This document shows positions 1 through 8,956 of a stretch of 64,000 nucleotides of DNA, one piece after another. The stretch comes from Gracilaria gracilis (Eukaryota > Rhodophyta > Florideophyceae > Gracilariales > Gracilariaceae). The stretch lies in the NCBI GenBank assembly GCA_030374805.1, contig JARGSG010000043.1, positions 1 through 64,000 of the forward strand, in the 5' to 3' direction. Made by a program: the position numbers and the translations under genes. The notes under the pieces were generated by a model. That model had not been told where the DNA came from. It ran no database searches and saw only the letters and a list, made by a program, of their open reading frames with translations. Numbering within the stretch: position 1 is the first letter of the stretch; each line of letters starts with the position of its first letter.

Positions 1-465
1 TGAGAAGCTCATCCCCAGAACCGAACATTTTTCCAACCTTCATGTCGGATGCCGGAGGTGCCGGTGACGGTGACTTAGACCTGGATGTGGTTGCGGCAGC
101 CATTTTAAACAATAACGGGGGGCTGTATTATGAATACGGAAGGAGAATGGGAGCGGTAGTGAGACAACAGATGATTGACGTCGGCAGCGGACGGCGAGGA
201 CGAACGGACGGAAGCCGACGAGAGATGGCAGCGAACGAGAGATGAGTGCGGATGGTAGACGGGAGCGGACGGCAGACGGCTGCAAAATTAGCGATGTGAA
301 GGAGCAGTTCAAACGCCAAAACGGTACCAGAACTTTAAAGTAGAGGAGTAGAAGGGAATTGGGCGATGTTAGGGGGGCTTATGCAGTGATAAACAGTTAT
401 AAGAGAAGGCAGGGATGGGAGGGGGGTGCGGTAATTCCTAGATATGGAAGTATAGACGAAGTTAT
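1..465. other. No gene recognised
   Basis: Short overlapping frames exist on both strands, but none has a recognisable motif or looks like a complete gene. The stretch is purine-rich on the + strand from about 120 to 430. I see nothing else that can be supported. Confidence 0.4.
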
Positions 466-596
466 AACTTAAGGCTCTCCGGACAGCGGTCCGTGGTGCA
501 GTGGCGCTCCATTACGGCTCTGATGAAGTGCCACTCGAGGCGGTCTGCTTTCCATGTGCCGTGGGAGAAAAAGTAAAACAAAATTTAATTTCTCAG

Positions 597-669
597 AGAG
601 CGGTCCGGGGTGGAGTGGCGCTTCATCACGGCACTGATGAAGCGCCCACTCCACCCCGGACCGCTGTCC
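597..669. repeat. 74-nt class hairpin, left cluster copy
   Basis: Inverted repeat with arms of about 34 nt around a 6-nt loop (CGGCAC). It belongs to the same family as the hairpins at 1721, 1868, 2012 and 2202. One extra C interrupts the right arm. A decayed relative lies at about 481-552. Confidence 0.8.
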
Positions 670-855
670 ACGCGCCGTGGCTGATTAAGCGGGACGACAC
701 CTCGGACCGCTGTCCACGCGAAAAAAAAAATTTCCACCTTGACAGCGGCCCCCTCGCGACTGGCGCTTGTTTGTAATGTGACGCTGCGTGTACTTAAGCA
801 CCTTCGATCTTCCGCCAACTGCCTCGGTAAGCACAACGATCTGTACCCCCCCGTT

Positions 856-1578
856 ACGGTTTCCGGGGATCTCTTCTTCTCCTGTCACAACCAAGTGATC
901 CTCTCGGTTGTGACAGAAGAAAAAAGTATCGCCGGAAACTGTATAAAGGAGGTGCTCTTTCCGTCCTTGTTCTGTTGCGCGAGCGTAGTGGCACACAAGG
1001 TACGTTCGACAGTTTTGTTCGTTTTCTGTGTATCGTACCAACTGGCGTACTCTTCTAATTTCCATGCTATTGCGTATTCAAGCCAGAGTCGCCGGACACA
1101 GTGTATGCCACTTCTGCATCCTTGCTTTACTGAGAACATTCGGAAGTGCTTGAGCTGGCCGTGATGGTCGAGTACGATTATTTGAGTTGTTCAACTCATT
1201 TAATCGGCTTTGGCTCTGACAGCCAGCTCAATCACTGTTGGACTGTGGTTATTTATTAGACCGACTAGATTAGACTGCGTTAGGTCGAACTATCGGAAGT
1301 GGTTGAGCTACCGGTAATGGTGGACAACGATTATATGAGTTGTTCAACTCATATAATCGTGTTTAGCCATGACTGATATTTCAATCATTGAAGAATAATA
1401 GTCCCCAATATAGTCACTAGAAGATTGTCGTGGCCAGTGATGAGTTCTTCTTCTCCGACAACCACATAATGCTCGTGGTTGTCGCAAAGGGGGTATTCAT
1501 TATCGGTCACGACCTTGGGCGCTAAAGGAAAATCTAATCATATAAAGTTAGAGAAGGTAGTCGGTAGAACTACCTTCT
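856..1578. repeat. Core of five imperfect long hairpins
   Basis: Fold-back segments lie at 856-942 (arms begin ACGGTTTCCGG and end CCGGAAACTGT), 1146-1235, 1299-1388, 1427-1513 and 1552-1578. The second and third are diverged copies of one another and contain the near-perfect palindrome CAACTCAT/ATGAGTTG with a TT loop (1175-1206 and 1327-1360). The first and fourth share a TTCTTCTTCTCC arm and a GTTGT-rich stem. Their size, 85-90 nt with mismatched arms, is that of small-RNA precursor hairpins. No open frame here is convincing. Whether they are transcribed cannot be told from sequence. Confidence 0.55.
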
Positions 1579-1720
1579 TCGATTTGATAGGATGTACCCT
1601 TACGTCCTCCCGTCATTATGAGAAGATGCAGGGCTTTAAATGTTCATAAAACAATCATAAGCGAAAAGCGTCGTCGACAGCGGTCCGAGGTGTCGTCCTG
1701 CTTCATCAGCCACGGCGCGT

Positions 1721-2275
1721 GGACAGCGGTCCGGAGTGAAGTGGCGCTTCATCAGTGCCGTGATGAAGCGCCACTCCACCCCGGATTGCTGTCCGAAAAA
1801 TTAAATTTTTTTTTTTTGCGTGGACAGCGGTCCGAGGTGTCGTCCAGCTTCATCAGCCACGGCGCGTGGACAGCGGTCCGGGGTGGAGTGGCGCTTCATC
1901 AGTGCCGTGATGAAGCGCCACTCCACCCTGGACCGCTGTCCGAAAAATTAAATTTTTTTTCGCGTGGACAGCGGTCCGAGGTGTCGTCCAGCTTCCTTAG
2001 CCACGGCGCGTGGACAGCGGTCCGGGGTGGAGTGGCGCTTCATCAGTACACTGATGAAGCGCCACTCCACCCCGGACCGCTGTCCGAAAAATAAAATTTT
2101 TTTTGCCGTGGACAGCCGTCCGGGGTGTCGTCCAACTTCTTCCGCCACAGCACGTGGACAGCCGTCCGAGATGTCGTCCAACTTCAACGGCCACTGCGCA
2201 TGGACAGCGGGCCGGGGTGGTGTGGTGCTTCATCAGGGCACTGATGAAGCGCCACTCCACCCCGGACCGCTGTCC
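1721..2275. repeat. Tandem array of four 74-nt hairpins
   Basis: Hairpins lie at 1721-1794, 1868-1941, 2012-2085 and 2202-2275. Each starts GGACAGCGG and ends in CCGCTGTCC, with 34-nt arms and a 6-nt loop such as GTGCCG or GTACAC. Start-to-start spacing is 147, 144 and 190 nt. Between them run A/T tracts (for example 1796-1817 and 1943-1960) and a second GTGGACAGCGGTCCGAGGTG segment that is not itself a closed hairpin. Arm pairing is almost perfect in the second and third copies. Transcripts would fold into strong stems. Confidence 0.8.
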
Positions 2276-2578
2276 ATGCAGAAAACTTAACGGACGCAAT
2301 TCATTTTTTTCCTTCAAAACTTGGTGCCTTTATTCTATAGCTATGCGTACGTAGTAGTTATGACGATCATTTAACTTTCTAAATAAAGCGATAGTGAATC
2401 CTAAAACGTGAAATACGGAACCCCTTGAGTTCAATCCTATATTGAGCGGGCGCAGTGTTCGGTCAGGAAGTGAAGGCAACGAACGTGATTGAGAAGGGAA
2501 CGTCCATTACACGTTCTCGTGAGCATTCTTGACGGTCGTAATCCGCGTTTCGAATTGTTTGAACCCTTAGTATCCAAC

Positions 2579-4390
2579 ATGGCGCCTCTGAACCATAAAA
2601 GGGGGCGGGAGTCAGCGCGATCGAAGAGGAACAGCGAGGGGTCAGAAATGGCGCCGTTTACGCGAGGAAGAAAAAAGGCGAAGGTCTCCACGCCTCGTAG
2701 GCTGACATCGCGTTACGAGCGGGGCACACCGCGTGCGATGAAGAAGAAGACGAGTATTCCCGCGCCACATATGGTAAAAGGTGGCGACTCTGTATCTTTG
2801 TTCATCAGCCTTGGAAAGGACAAGAACAGGGTTGAAGTTGGTACTGCGGAAGTACGTGGCGTGGGGCCTGCTGGTGGTCCCGGGAAGGAGCTCTGCCGTT
2901 CGATGCATGGCCATCTTCTAAGCGCCACTGCCTTAGAGGGTGAGGATTTGGTGGTTATCTGGAGGACGAATATTTCAAGTCATCTAGACGCAAAGTACCC
3001 TTACCGTTTCCAAAGTTCGGAGGAGCCCCCGAGTAAGCTCGTCGAATTGTTATCGGCTGGGTTGTATGCCTGGAATACGTCGATGATGGCCTCAATTGAG
3101 ATTCGGCAGAGTCCCACTTCGCACCTCACTCCGCACCCTGGGGCCGGGAAGTCGTCCACCTTTCAGCCTGAGAGTGAAGATGTTGAGGAGGTCAAGGAAT
3201 CGGCTGAGCAGTCTTCTAAAACCGCCAAACTCCAGTGTCCACCAATGGGAGGAGGAGGACGAAGAGGTTCTAAAGGGATGAAAAAACCGGTGGGAGCAAT
3301 TGAGAGGGTTAACATCGTAGATGACTCCGATGACGATGTTGTGGAGGTTATTAGGACTACTAAGGCTTCCCTGGGTGGAACTGAGGGAGATTTGTTCGAT
3401 GAAGGAGATAAAGTTCCGTCGGGTGAGGTGGACACCATGCTGCCGCTACCGAAGATATCCCTCGCCGACTATGTTCAGCAGCGGTTGACGACGGATATCG
3501 AGATGATTGAAATTCCGAAGAAGACGGTTCGCAGTGTGAACCTGGTGCACAAGAAGGCCACGAAGATGAAGTGCCGCAACTTTGGTTGGCTTCCCTCCGC
3601 CAGTTTGATTGCCGTTACACTTGTAGGCGATTTGGGTGCGAGTGACATCGTTGACGAAAGACTTGTGCTGCCTGTAACACTTATAGACGGATATCACCAA
3701 TTTTTTGTGTTACAGGACCTGCGTGAGGAAGGAGGGAAACGGGAGGATATAGTAGAGTCTCTGGATGTTGTGTTATGGAGGAGGAAGGATGGTAATCCGA
3801 TGGTCATTAATGAAGTGCTAGGACTTGGCAATCTCCTGAACGAGATGAGCTCCAATGTTCTGAAGATGTCTTTCGCAGACAAGCTTCACAGCACGGTGTC
3901 CTTCGTTGAAAACATCATTGACAAAGGAGGAGTGGATGTGAGGAAGATGACGCCGAAACAGATAGCGGGCGCGTTGAAAAGAAGTGAAGTTATCGGGGAC
4001 TATAGTATGCGTCACTTGAATCGCTATGAGGCACTGGCTCTGAAGTTTGTGCAAAGCGAAAGGCTTCTCCAATTCTTTGAGAAGGTGTATGAGGATTGGC
4101 CGCCGCTGACGCTCACACATGTGTCCAGTGACCTCCTTATGGGACTCGCAGATGGGGAATTCCGTTTCGTCGTCCGTTGCTTGCAATGGCATGTGCGACT
4201 GAGAATGTTCTCTGCAGGGAGAACGGGCCGTTTTGAGGATATGAGAAAGCACTTCTTTCAGTGTGCAATTGGTATGTTGAAGCTTTGCGACATGACTGCC
4301 AAGAGGAAGAAGATGACAGTTGAGGAAGTGATGCAGACGGTTCTCAAGATTGGAGGAAAGGGGGTATCTGTCTTGGAATATCTCGGGTAG
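2579..4390 (+). CDS. Unknown nuclear-type protein, 5' part of a broken long frame (piece A)
   Basis: 603 codons from the ATG at 2579; the frame is open upstream to about 2489 but without an ATG. The N-terminus is very basic, with NLS-like runs such as KRGRE and RGRKKAKV, followed by acidic, serine-rich linkers (around DDSDDDVVEV). Around the middle, an IDGYHQFFVLQDLREEG segment faintly recalls the IDG-H motif of ParB-like domains; this is weak. The frame ends in TAG at 4388, but the same frame stays open after it and joins the next piece (4403) with only a few codons between. The mRNA strand is strongly purine-rich. I do not recognise the family. It may be the N-terminal half of the gene whose C-terminus is at 5011-6450. 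Confidence 0.55.
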   Translation: MAPLNHKRGRESARSKRNSEGSEMAPFTRGRKKAKVSTPRRLTSRYERGTPRAMKKKTSIPAPHMVKGGDSVSLFISLGKDKNRVEVGTAEVRGVGPAGGPGKELCRSMHGHLLSATALEGEDLVVIWRTNISSHLDAKYPYRFQSSEEPPSKLVELLSAGLYAWNTSMMASIEIRQSPTSHLTPHPGAGKSSTFQPESEDVEEVKESAEQSSKTAKLQCPPMGGGGRRGSKGMKKPVGAIERVNIVDDSDDDVVEVIRTTKASLGGTEGDLFDEGDKVPSGEVDTMLPLPKISLADYVQQRLTTDIEMIEIPKKTVRSVNLVHKKATKMKCRNFGWLPSASLIAVTLVGDLGASDIVDERLVLPVTLIDGYHQFFVLQDLREEGGKREDIVESLDVVLWRRKDGNPMVINEVLGLGNLLNEMSSNVLKMSFADKLHSTVSFVENIIDKGGVDVRKMTPKQIAGALKRSEVIGDYSMRHLNRYEALALKFVQSERLLQFFEKVYEDWPPLTLTHVSSDLLMGLADGEFRFVVRCLQWHVRLRMFSAGRTGRFEDMRKHFFQCAIGMLKLCDMTAKRKKMTVEEVMQTVLKIGGKGVSVLEYLG

Positions 4391-4402
4391 CAAACAGCCA
4401 AA

Positions 4403-5059
4403 ATGGAGCTCGCGGGAGCAAAGCATTTGTGGGACGGGATGGTGTCTAGGAGGGTGAAGACTGCAGGTAACAAGCTGGAACAACACTTTAAAGTACCGCT
4501 GCGAAGTTCAGAGAAAGAGGACGTTGTAGAGGAGGTTATTGAAGAGGTTGTGGAACCGGAGGGGACGGTCAGGGTCCCATCTGCTGAGGTGGAGAACGAT
4601 CCCATGGTGGTGGAAAGCCCTGAACCGGAACCACCGGTGTTAAGACGTAGCAAAAGACGTAAGGTAGTTCCGGGTCGCTGGAGAGAAGAGGAGGTTGGAC
4701 GGGTTGTGGGGAAGAAGAGGAAAACGAGGAAGAGAACTTCTGTGGTGCTTACTGACGACGAGGATGAGGATGATGTGCAGCCTGCCCCGAAGCGAAGAAG
4801 TAAGGGTACGGTGAACAAATCTTCTGTGGACATACCTTTGGAGGTTGTTAACCTGTTCAGGAAAATGACGAGGACTGCATTGAAGAAGTTCTTTAAGAAG
4901 CAGAAAATCAATGTGATGTCGTCGAGTGAGGGCGAGGAGGAGAGTGATAGTAGTGAGAAGGATAGTGGATTTGTTGGGGATGAACCGGGGGGGGGGAAGG
5001 TGAAGGAGGAATGCGTAGCTTTGAGGACAACAATCCGGATGTTCTCCCGAAGGGGATGA
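4403..5059 (+). CDS. Charged NLS-rich protein segment (piece B)
   Basis: 218 codons in the same frame as the preceding piece, separated from it by the single TAG at 4388-4390. It consists of alternating acidic and basic blocks, including RRSKRRKV and KKRKTRKR, both classical NLS patterns, then DDEDEDD. It looks like a disordered nuclear linker rather than a folded domain. Near its end is a run of ten G (4987-4996). Just past the run the next piece (5011) is open in another frame, so a one- or two-base length change in this homopolymer would join the two. The last 16 or so codons of this frame are therefore probably spurious. Confidence 0.4.
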   Translation: MELAGAKHLWDGMVSRRVKTAGNKLEQHFKVPLRSSEKEDVVEEVIEEVVEPEGTVRVPSAEVENDPMVVESPEPEPPVLRRSKRRKVVPGRWREEEVGRVVGKKRKTRKRTSVVLTDDEDEDDVQPAPKRRSKGTVNKSSVDIPLEVVNLFRKMTRTALKKFFKKQKINVMSSSEGEEESDSSEKDSGFVGDEPGGGKVKEECVALRTTIRMFSRRG

Positions 5060-5703
5060 AGACAGCTGGGGAGTACACCGGGGGATCAGATATGTCGTGG
5101 ACGAATATAATGAGTGCACTGCCGAGTGAGTGGCCGGAAGGGAAGAATGCTGTGAAACACCAGCACCCGTGGATGGATATGCTTCAACTACAAAAGCAGC
5201 ATAGGGCGGGGTGTTTAACGGTGGAGGATTTGAGAGCGGTGCATCACGCGGTGTACTGGCATGCAGCCCGGAATATGCACAAGGAACTGGGGACTACGAA
5301 GGAACCAGTTATTGGGGTGAAGCTGCCGTTGAAGGGAAAGCCGAAAGGGGAGGAAGAGGCTCTTTGGATGGCGGCAATGGAGAGGGATGACCTCGCGCGA
5401 GAGTATTTTGCAGCAAAGAGAATGGAGTTGATGGAGAGAGGATTCTGTGTGCTGGAGGAATTTGGAAGTGACGAAGGCATGTCAGATGAGGCGAAGAAGA
5501 GTGGGTTGGTGTTGGATGAAGATGTGACAGAGAATATGTTAAAGTTCTTTCACAGGGATCTCTTGGAACAGCCGGACCTCAAGTTCGAGGAGAACCGCAA
5601 GAGATGGAACCCTATCATCAATGCGGGAGATGGGAAGGACGCGGGGGATAGGATGCAGGGCATTGGGCGATGCATTACCACGAAGAAGGAGATTGTGAAT
5701 TAA
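5011..5703 (+). CDS. Oxygenase-like protein, N-terminal part (piece C)
   Basis: 230 codons beginning at an ATG that overlaps the end of piece B by 49 nt in a different frame. The second half (FCVLEEF, then ENMLKFFHRDLLEQ, then WNPIIN and RMQGIGR) has the look of the helical lead-in of 2-oxoglutarate/Fe(II) oxygenases. Its metal-binding core would lie in the next piece. The frame ends in TAA at 5701-5703, directly followed by ATG in the same frame, so pieces C and D read as one protein broken by a single stop. This rests on pattern recognition, not on a search. Confidence 0.45.
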   Translation: MRSFEDNNPDVLPKGMKTAGEYTGGSDMSWTNIMSALPSEWPEGKNAVKHQHPWMDMLQLQKQHRAGCLTVEDLRAVHHAVYWHAARNMHKELGTTKEPVIGVKLPLKGKPKGEEEALWMAAMERDDLAREYFAAKRMELMERGFCVLEEFGSDEGMSDEAKKSGLVLDEDVTENMLKFFHRDLLEQPDLKFEENRKRWNPIINAGDGKDAGDRMQGIGRCITTKKEIVN

Positions 5704-6450
5704 ATGGAATCGGATGAGAAGAATATGATGATGGTGAGAAAGAGGGCGTTGTTGGATGCTAGGTTTGGGCAGATAGCAGCCGCTCTTCGTCTGTGTAACA
5801 ACAGTAGGGCGAAAAAGAGGTTGTATGCGCCGGAAACAGGAGGACGTGTGTTGTGTACGGAGGAGGGATGCCCGAGGCAGGTGTTGCACACCGATTTCCG
5901 AGGGTTGACGAATGTGGAGAAGAACAATGGGGAGATTCCAGGATTCTTCATGATGGCCTCCGGGGGGAGCTCTTTTATGATATGGGTATGTGAGAGGTCA
6001 CATAATATGTATGTGACGGATGACAAGAGTTTGAAGAGGCTGTCTCGTACGATGGTTGTGAAGAAGTTCAGGGTTCCACCGTACTCCATGTTGATTGGAA
6101 GGAGAGATGTGTTTCATGCTGGGGCTGGGTACATGGATGCGCTGGTGAAAGAGAATTGTCTACGGTATCATAAGTACTTTGTGCCCGAGAGATACAAGCT
6201 CCCTGATGCGGTGCACAGGCAGCCTGCTTTTCGGCCCAAATTCTTAGATGAGGAATTTGGACTCGGGGAAGACCCGAACGACCAGCTGGACGAGGAGGAA
6301 AGTTTTGTGAGCAACTTTGAAATGGAGGAAGAGGAAGTTGGAGAGGAGGATTACGAAGAGGAAGATGACGAGGTACAAGGCCATAAGGCTGATAACACGG
6401 ATGGGGACTACGAGGAGGGACCGATGATAATGGATTATGAGGAGGAGTAG
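5704..6450 (+). CDS. 2-oxoglutarate/Fe(II) oxygenase-like core with acidic tail (piece D)
   Basis: 248 codons. It shows a candidate double-stranded beta-helix metal triad: HTD in RQVLHTDF (about residues 62-64), a distal His in VFHAGAGY (about 138), and a following Arg in LRYHKYF that would bind 2-oxoglutarate. The C-terminal 60 residues are extremely acidic (EEEEVGEEDYEEEDDE). Known members of this fold include AlkB-type, TET/JBP-type and prolyl-hydroxylase-type enzymes; I cannot assign the substrate. TET/JBP-type genes ride on KDZ transposons in fungi and green algae, usually with Ulp1 proteases, and an Ulp1-like gene lies 2.8 kb away here. The role is inference only. Confidence 0.5.
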   Translation: MESDEKNMMMVRKRALLDARFGQIAAALRLCNNSRAKKRLYAPETGGRVLCTEEGCPRQVLHTDFRGLTNVEKNNGEIPGFFMMASGGSSFMIWVCERSHNMYVTDDKSLKRLSRTMVVKKFRVPPYSMLIGRRDVFHAGAGYMDALVKENCLRYHKYFVPERYKLPDAVHRQPAFRPKFLDEEFGLGEDPNDQLDEEESFVSNFEMEEEEVGEEDYEEEDDEVQGHKADNTDGDYEEGPMIMDYEEE

Positions 6451-6653
6451 ATAAGACATGTAGGGCGTATAGTGTTATGTGTGTGAGAGTGAGGTGACTT
6501 GACTAGTACTGAGAAATGAACGAATGTTTTGATATAATGTGAGCATAAAAGGATTGTTGAAGAAAGAAAATGAGTTACAGAGCGTGGGGTAAGGAGAGAG
6601 AGTACTGTGCGAAGATATCTTTTTTACAAAATGAGACCAAAGTAGTACTGGTA

Positions 6654-7487
6654 CTAAAAGAGTATGACTTTTCTAAGGAAATTGACATAGTTGGTGTGAA
6701 AAGGGGCAGGGTCAGCCGAGCCCGCTCTCTTGGTATCTTCGGAGGAAAGGTAGAAGTAAGCATTTCTGAATTCGTACTCAGAGAATGAGGAGTGGAAGGA
6801 GGTAAGAGTGCTGCCGTAGGCGAGGAGGGATTGTACTGTGGAGGGGATATTGTAGGAGATAGCTGTGTTGGAGGAGACTATGCCGAGTAGTTCCTTCATT
6901 ATCGTTGAGACTATGGTATTGTAGCGGGTGGCCACGTCATGCATGGTAATGAAGCCGTGGGAGGAACCAACTAGGTTGAATGAAGAGATCCAGACGAGCT
7001 TTTCGTAGTAGGATTTAGAGAAGGCGTCTTCGTCAACGATATTGCAAGTGAGACCTGCGTTAAAGAAGCGTTGGGCTAGTGCGAAACCCCATTTTCCGGT
7101 GACAGTTATGAGGCCGTTGGGAGTAAGAGGGGTGACGCCATCCTGTGGAGGTGCAGCGAGAGTGGGTACGGCGATGTAAAGAACTGCTCGTGTGGTGTGA
7201 TGAAGATCATGTTTTGAAAGAATGGGAAGAATGTGACCGTTCTGAATGAAGACCAAGTTTTGTCTGCGAGATGGAGGGCAGGAGCGAATTACTGTTTCCA
7301 ACAAGTTGCTCCTGCCGCAGAAGAAAATGGGACCTTGCGGAATGCTGTCTGCGGCTATGAAATCTTGGAGTGAGAGAATGGTATCTTGAGGGGTACCGTG
7401 GTCGTAAAGCATGGAGCCAATGCGGCCTCTGCATACAACAATAGCTGGGGTGTGGTAGGAGCGGAGAGAAGAGGAAGGCGAGGTCAT
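6654..7487 (-). CDS. Ketopantoate-reductase-like Rossmann protein
   Basis: 277 residues from an ATG (7485-7487). Near the N-terminus AIVVCRGRIGSMLYDHG resembles the glycine-rich nucleotide loop of ApbA/PanE-type reductases, with the first Gly replaced by Cys. Further motifs match the algal branch of that family as I remember it: LVFIQNG at about 80, TPNGLITVTGKWG at about 125, and YEKLVWISSFNLVG at about 162. The enzyme family reduces ketopantoate with NADPH in pantothenate and CoA synthesis, but this branch is uncharacterised and the substrate may differ. It lies opposite to the flanking frames, in DNA whose + strand is purine-rich, so its own message is pyrimidine-rich. No targeting peptide is obvious. 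Confidence 0.5.
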   Translation of the reverse strand: MTSPSSSLRSYHTPAIVVCRGRIGSMLYDHGTPQDTILSLQDFIAADSIPQGPIFFCGRSNLLETVIRSCPPSRRQNLVFIQNGHILPILSKHDLHHTTRAVLYIAVPTLAAPPQDGVTPLTPNGLITVTGKWGFALAQRFFNAGLTCNIVDEDAFSKSYYEKLVWISSFNLVGSSHGFITMHDVATRYNTIVSTIMKELLGIVSSNTAISYNIPSTVQSLLAYGSTLTSFHSSFSEYEFRNAYFYLSSEDTKRAGSADPAPFHTNYVNFLRKVILF

Positions 7488-7895
7488 TATGTCGAATTTG
7501 TTGGATGCTGTGAGGATATATTGTGGTACAGGAGAGGAAGGGAGAGATGCTTAAGTAGAGAACGGCGTTGCCGATGTATACATCGATAAAGTGGTTTCAG
7601 AGGCAAAGATAGTTTATATGACTAAGTAGTTGAAAGAATGAGGTAGGTGGGTATGAAGGGATTAAAACTGATGAATGTGTTTATGAAAAGAGATGTGTCG
7701 AAATGAAGTATAAAGGAGAAGATTTAATGGTAAGTAATTAAGGAACCGGCGCTGTGGATTGGTTTTGTGGGATGGTACTGAAAGGAAAAAACGAAAATAT
7801 GGAAATATCTGGGAGAAATGGAGTTTTTGGGGAATGGCGGGAAATTGAGGTATAGAAAATTGTGATACAAATAGGCCTGCGAGGTAGAGAGGTGT

Positions 7896-8516
7896 GTGGC
7901 CACGAGTGTAACGGCTGTGATCAGGGGTGGCAAGGACGAGGGTTGTGGTAAGTCGCTCAGGCCTGTTCAAGTCGTTTATCGCCGGACGCCGTTTTTTCTC
8001 GGGATTTCGAATGGATACGTTGGTGACGAGGAGCTAATGGCTCTGCTGCATAGGACGGAAGTGCCAGAGACGCCGCTGCGGGAGGGAGGGGGTACTGAGG
8101 GGGTTTGTGCGAGTCAGAGGGTTTGTAATGGGGATGGAGGAGGCGGTGGAGGTGATGGGGATGGGGATGGAGGAGGAGGACCGGAGAGAAGGTTTATGGG
8201 GGAGATGGAGGAACGGGTGAGGAAGCTTGGGGGCAGTTTGAAGAAGCACTTCGACGACATGCTGTCGGAGATGGTGGCAGACATGGGAGGGGTGGTGCTG
8301 AGTGTGTCGGAGGTTGGGGTGCCGATGGAATTGGTTTCGACGATTCGGAAGAGGATGAAGTTGACTGGGGTGGGGGCTGTGGGACATGTGAATGGGATGT
8401 TGGAGTGCGTGAGGAGGGAGATGGGGAGGCTGCGAAAGGAGAACATGGGGCTCAAGGGTAGGGTTGAAGTGTTAGAGGAGCAAGTGGGACAGGTAGAGAA
8501 GGCGGCAAATTGCTGA
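7896..8516 (+). CDS. Gly-rich coiled-coil protein, unknown
   Basis: The frame is open from 7896 (GTG); the first ATG is at 8037, so the true start is either 8037 or in an upstream exon. It contains a Gly/Asp low-complexity stretch, then a helical region ending in a convincing coiled coil (MGRLRKENMGLKGRVEVLEEQV). It ends TGA at 8514-8516, and the last A starts the ATG of the next frame. Such a one-base overlap in a eukaryote suggests that the two frames are one gene with a frameshift or a missed intron. No family recognised. Confidence 0.4.
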   Translation: MATSVTAVIRGGKDEGCGKSLRPVQVVYRRTPFFLGISNGYVGDEELMALLHRTEVPETPLREGGGTEGVCASQRVCNGDGGGGGGDGDGDGGGGPERRFMGEMEERVRKLGGSLKKHFDDMLSEMVADMGGVVLSVSEVGVPMELVSTIRKRMKLTGVGAVGHVNGMLECVRREMGRLRKENMGLKGRVEVLEEQVGQVEKAANC

Positions 8517-8956
8517 TGGATTTGAAGGAAACGGTGAGGGGAGGGGGAGTAGGGGTGGGAGAGGGAGCAGGTAAAGGGTCGCCTGTGACGCCTGGTTTTC
8601 GGGGTGGGCGGGGGAGTGTGAGGGAGAGGGGGGGAGAAGAGAAGGGAGGAGAAGTTGTGGGGAGTCGACTGAAGAAGAGGAGGAAGGGTGGGGTGATGGT
8701 GGAAGAGGATGGGAAGGTGTTTGTGCCGCCGCAGCTGCAGGGTGGCGCGCCGTTGGTGGGTTTCGGGAGTGCGGCGGCGGCTGCGAGGACGGCGGAGCGT
8801 ATATTGGAGGAGCAGGAGGAGAAGAGGCTGGGAGGGGTTGGATGCCGCTTTGGGGCTAGGAGGGTGTACCAGAATGGGGAGAGTTGTCCATTGGACTTCT
8901 TTAACTTCACGTTTAGGGAAACTGAGACTCAGGATCCGAATGCCGAGTTGGAGTAA
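8516..8956 (+). CDS. Basic Gly-rich protein, probably 3' part of the preceding gene
   Basis: 146 codons from the ATG at 8516, overlapping the preceding stop as TGATG. It has Gly/Arg/Glu-rich low complexity, an NLS-like LKKRRKGG, then a more structured C-terminus with AAAAARTAERILEEQEEKR and CPLDFFNFTFRE. The purine-rich strand bias continues to the end of this frame and then disappears. Function unknown. Best read together with 7896-8516 as one protein of roughly 330 residues. Confidence 0.35.
   Translation: MDLKETVRGGGVGVGEGAGKGSPVTPGFRGGRGSVRERGGEEKGGEVVGSRLKKRRKGGVMVEEDGKVFVPPQLQGGAPLVGFGSAAAAARTAERILEEQEEKRLGGVGCRFGARRVYQNGESCPLDFFNFTFRETETQDPNAELE

Larger units (their letters stand above)
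466..2290. repeat. Foldback-like compound inverted-repeat block
   Basis: Two clusters of hairpin repeats in opposite orientation (about 481-735 and 1672-2275) enclose a core of about 0.94 kb. The shared sub-unit carries a poly-A/T spacer, a copy of GGACAGCGGTCC, a CAGCC-ACGGCGCG segment and then a 74-nt hairpin. The left cluster ends in the reverse complement of what begins the right cluster. The 7-mer AACTTAA occurs just outside both ends (466-472 and 2284-2290) and could be a target-site duplication. Long terminal inverted repeats built from tandem sub-repeats are the hallmark of Foldback-type elements. No transposase is visible inside. The apparent open frames across the repeats follow from their period and are not genes. 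Confidence 0.55.

Noticed and set aside
1721..2275. CRISPR-like array
   Set aside because: The repeats are long fold-back hairpins separated by related, not unique, spacers; the context is eukaryotic and there are no cas genes.
1618..2317. Several overlapping frames on both strands across the hairpin array
   Set aside because: The peptides repeat the hairpin sequence in different frames (for example ALHQ-DEAPLHPG); they are a by-product of the repeats.
2489..2578. Upstream extension of the first long frame
   Set aside because: The open stretch has no ATG and no motif; the ATG at 2579 is the simpler start.
3163..5119. Minus-strand frames opposite the oxygenase pieces
   Set aside because: Ser/Pro/Leu-rich shadows of a purine-rich coding strand; no motif.
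4388..5703. Operon-like closely spaced genes
   Set aside because: Pieces A/B and C/D share a frame across single stops, so a broken single gene explains the spacing better than polycistronic genes.
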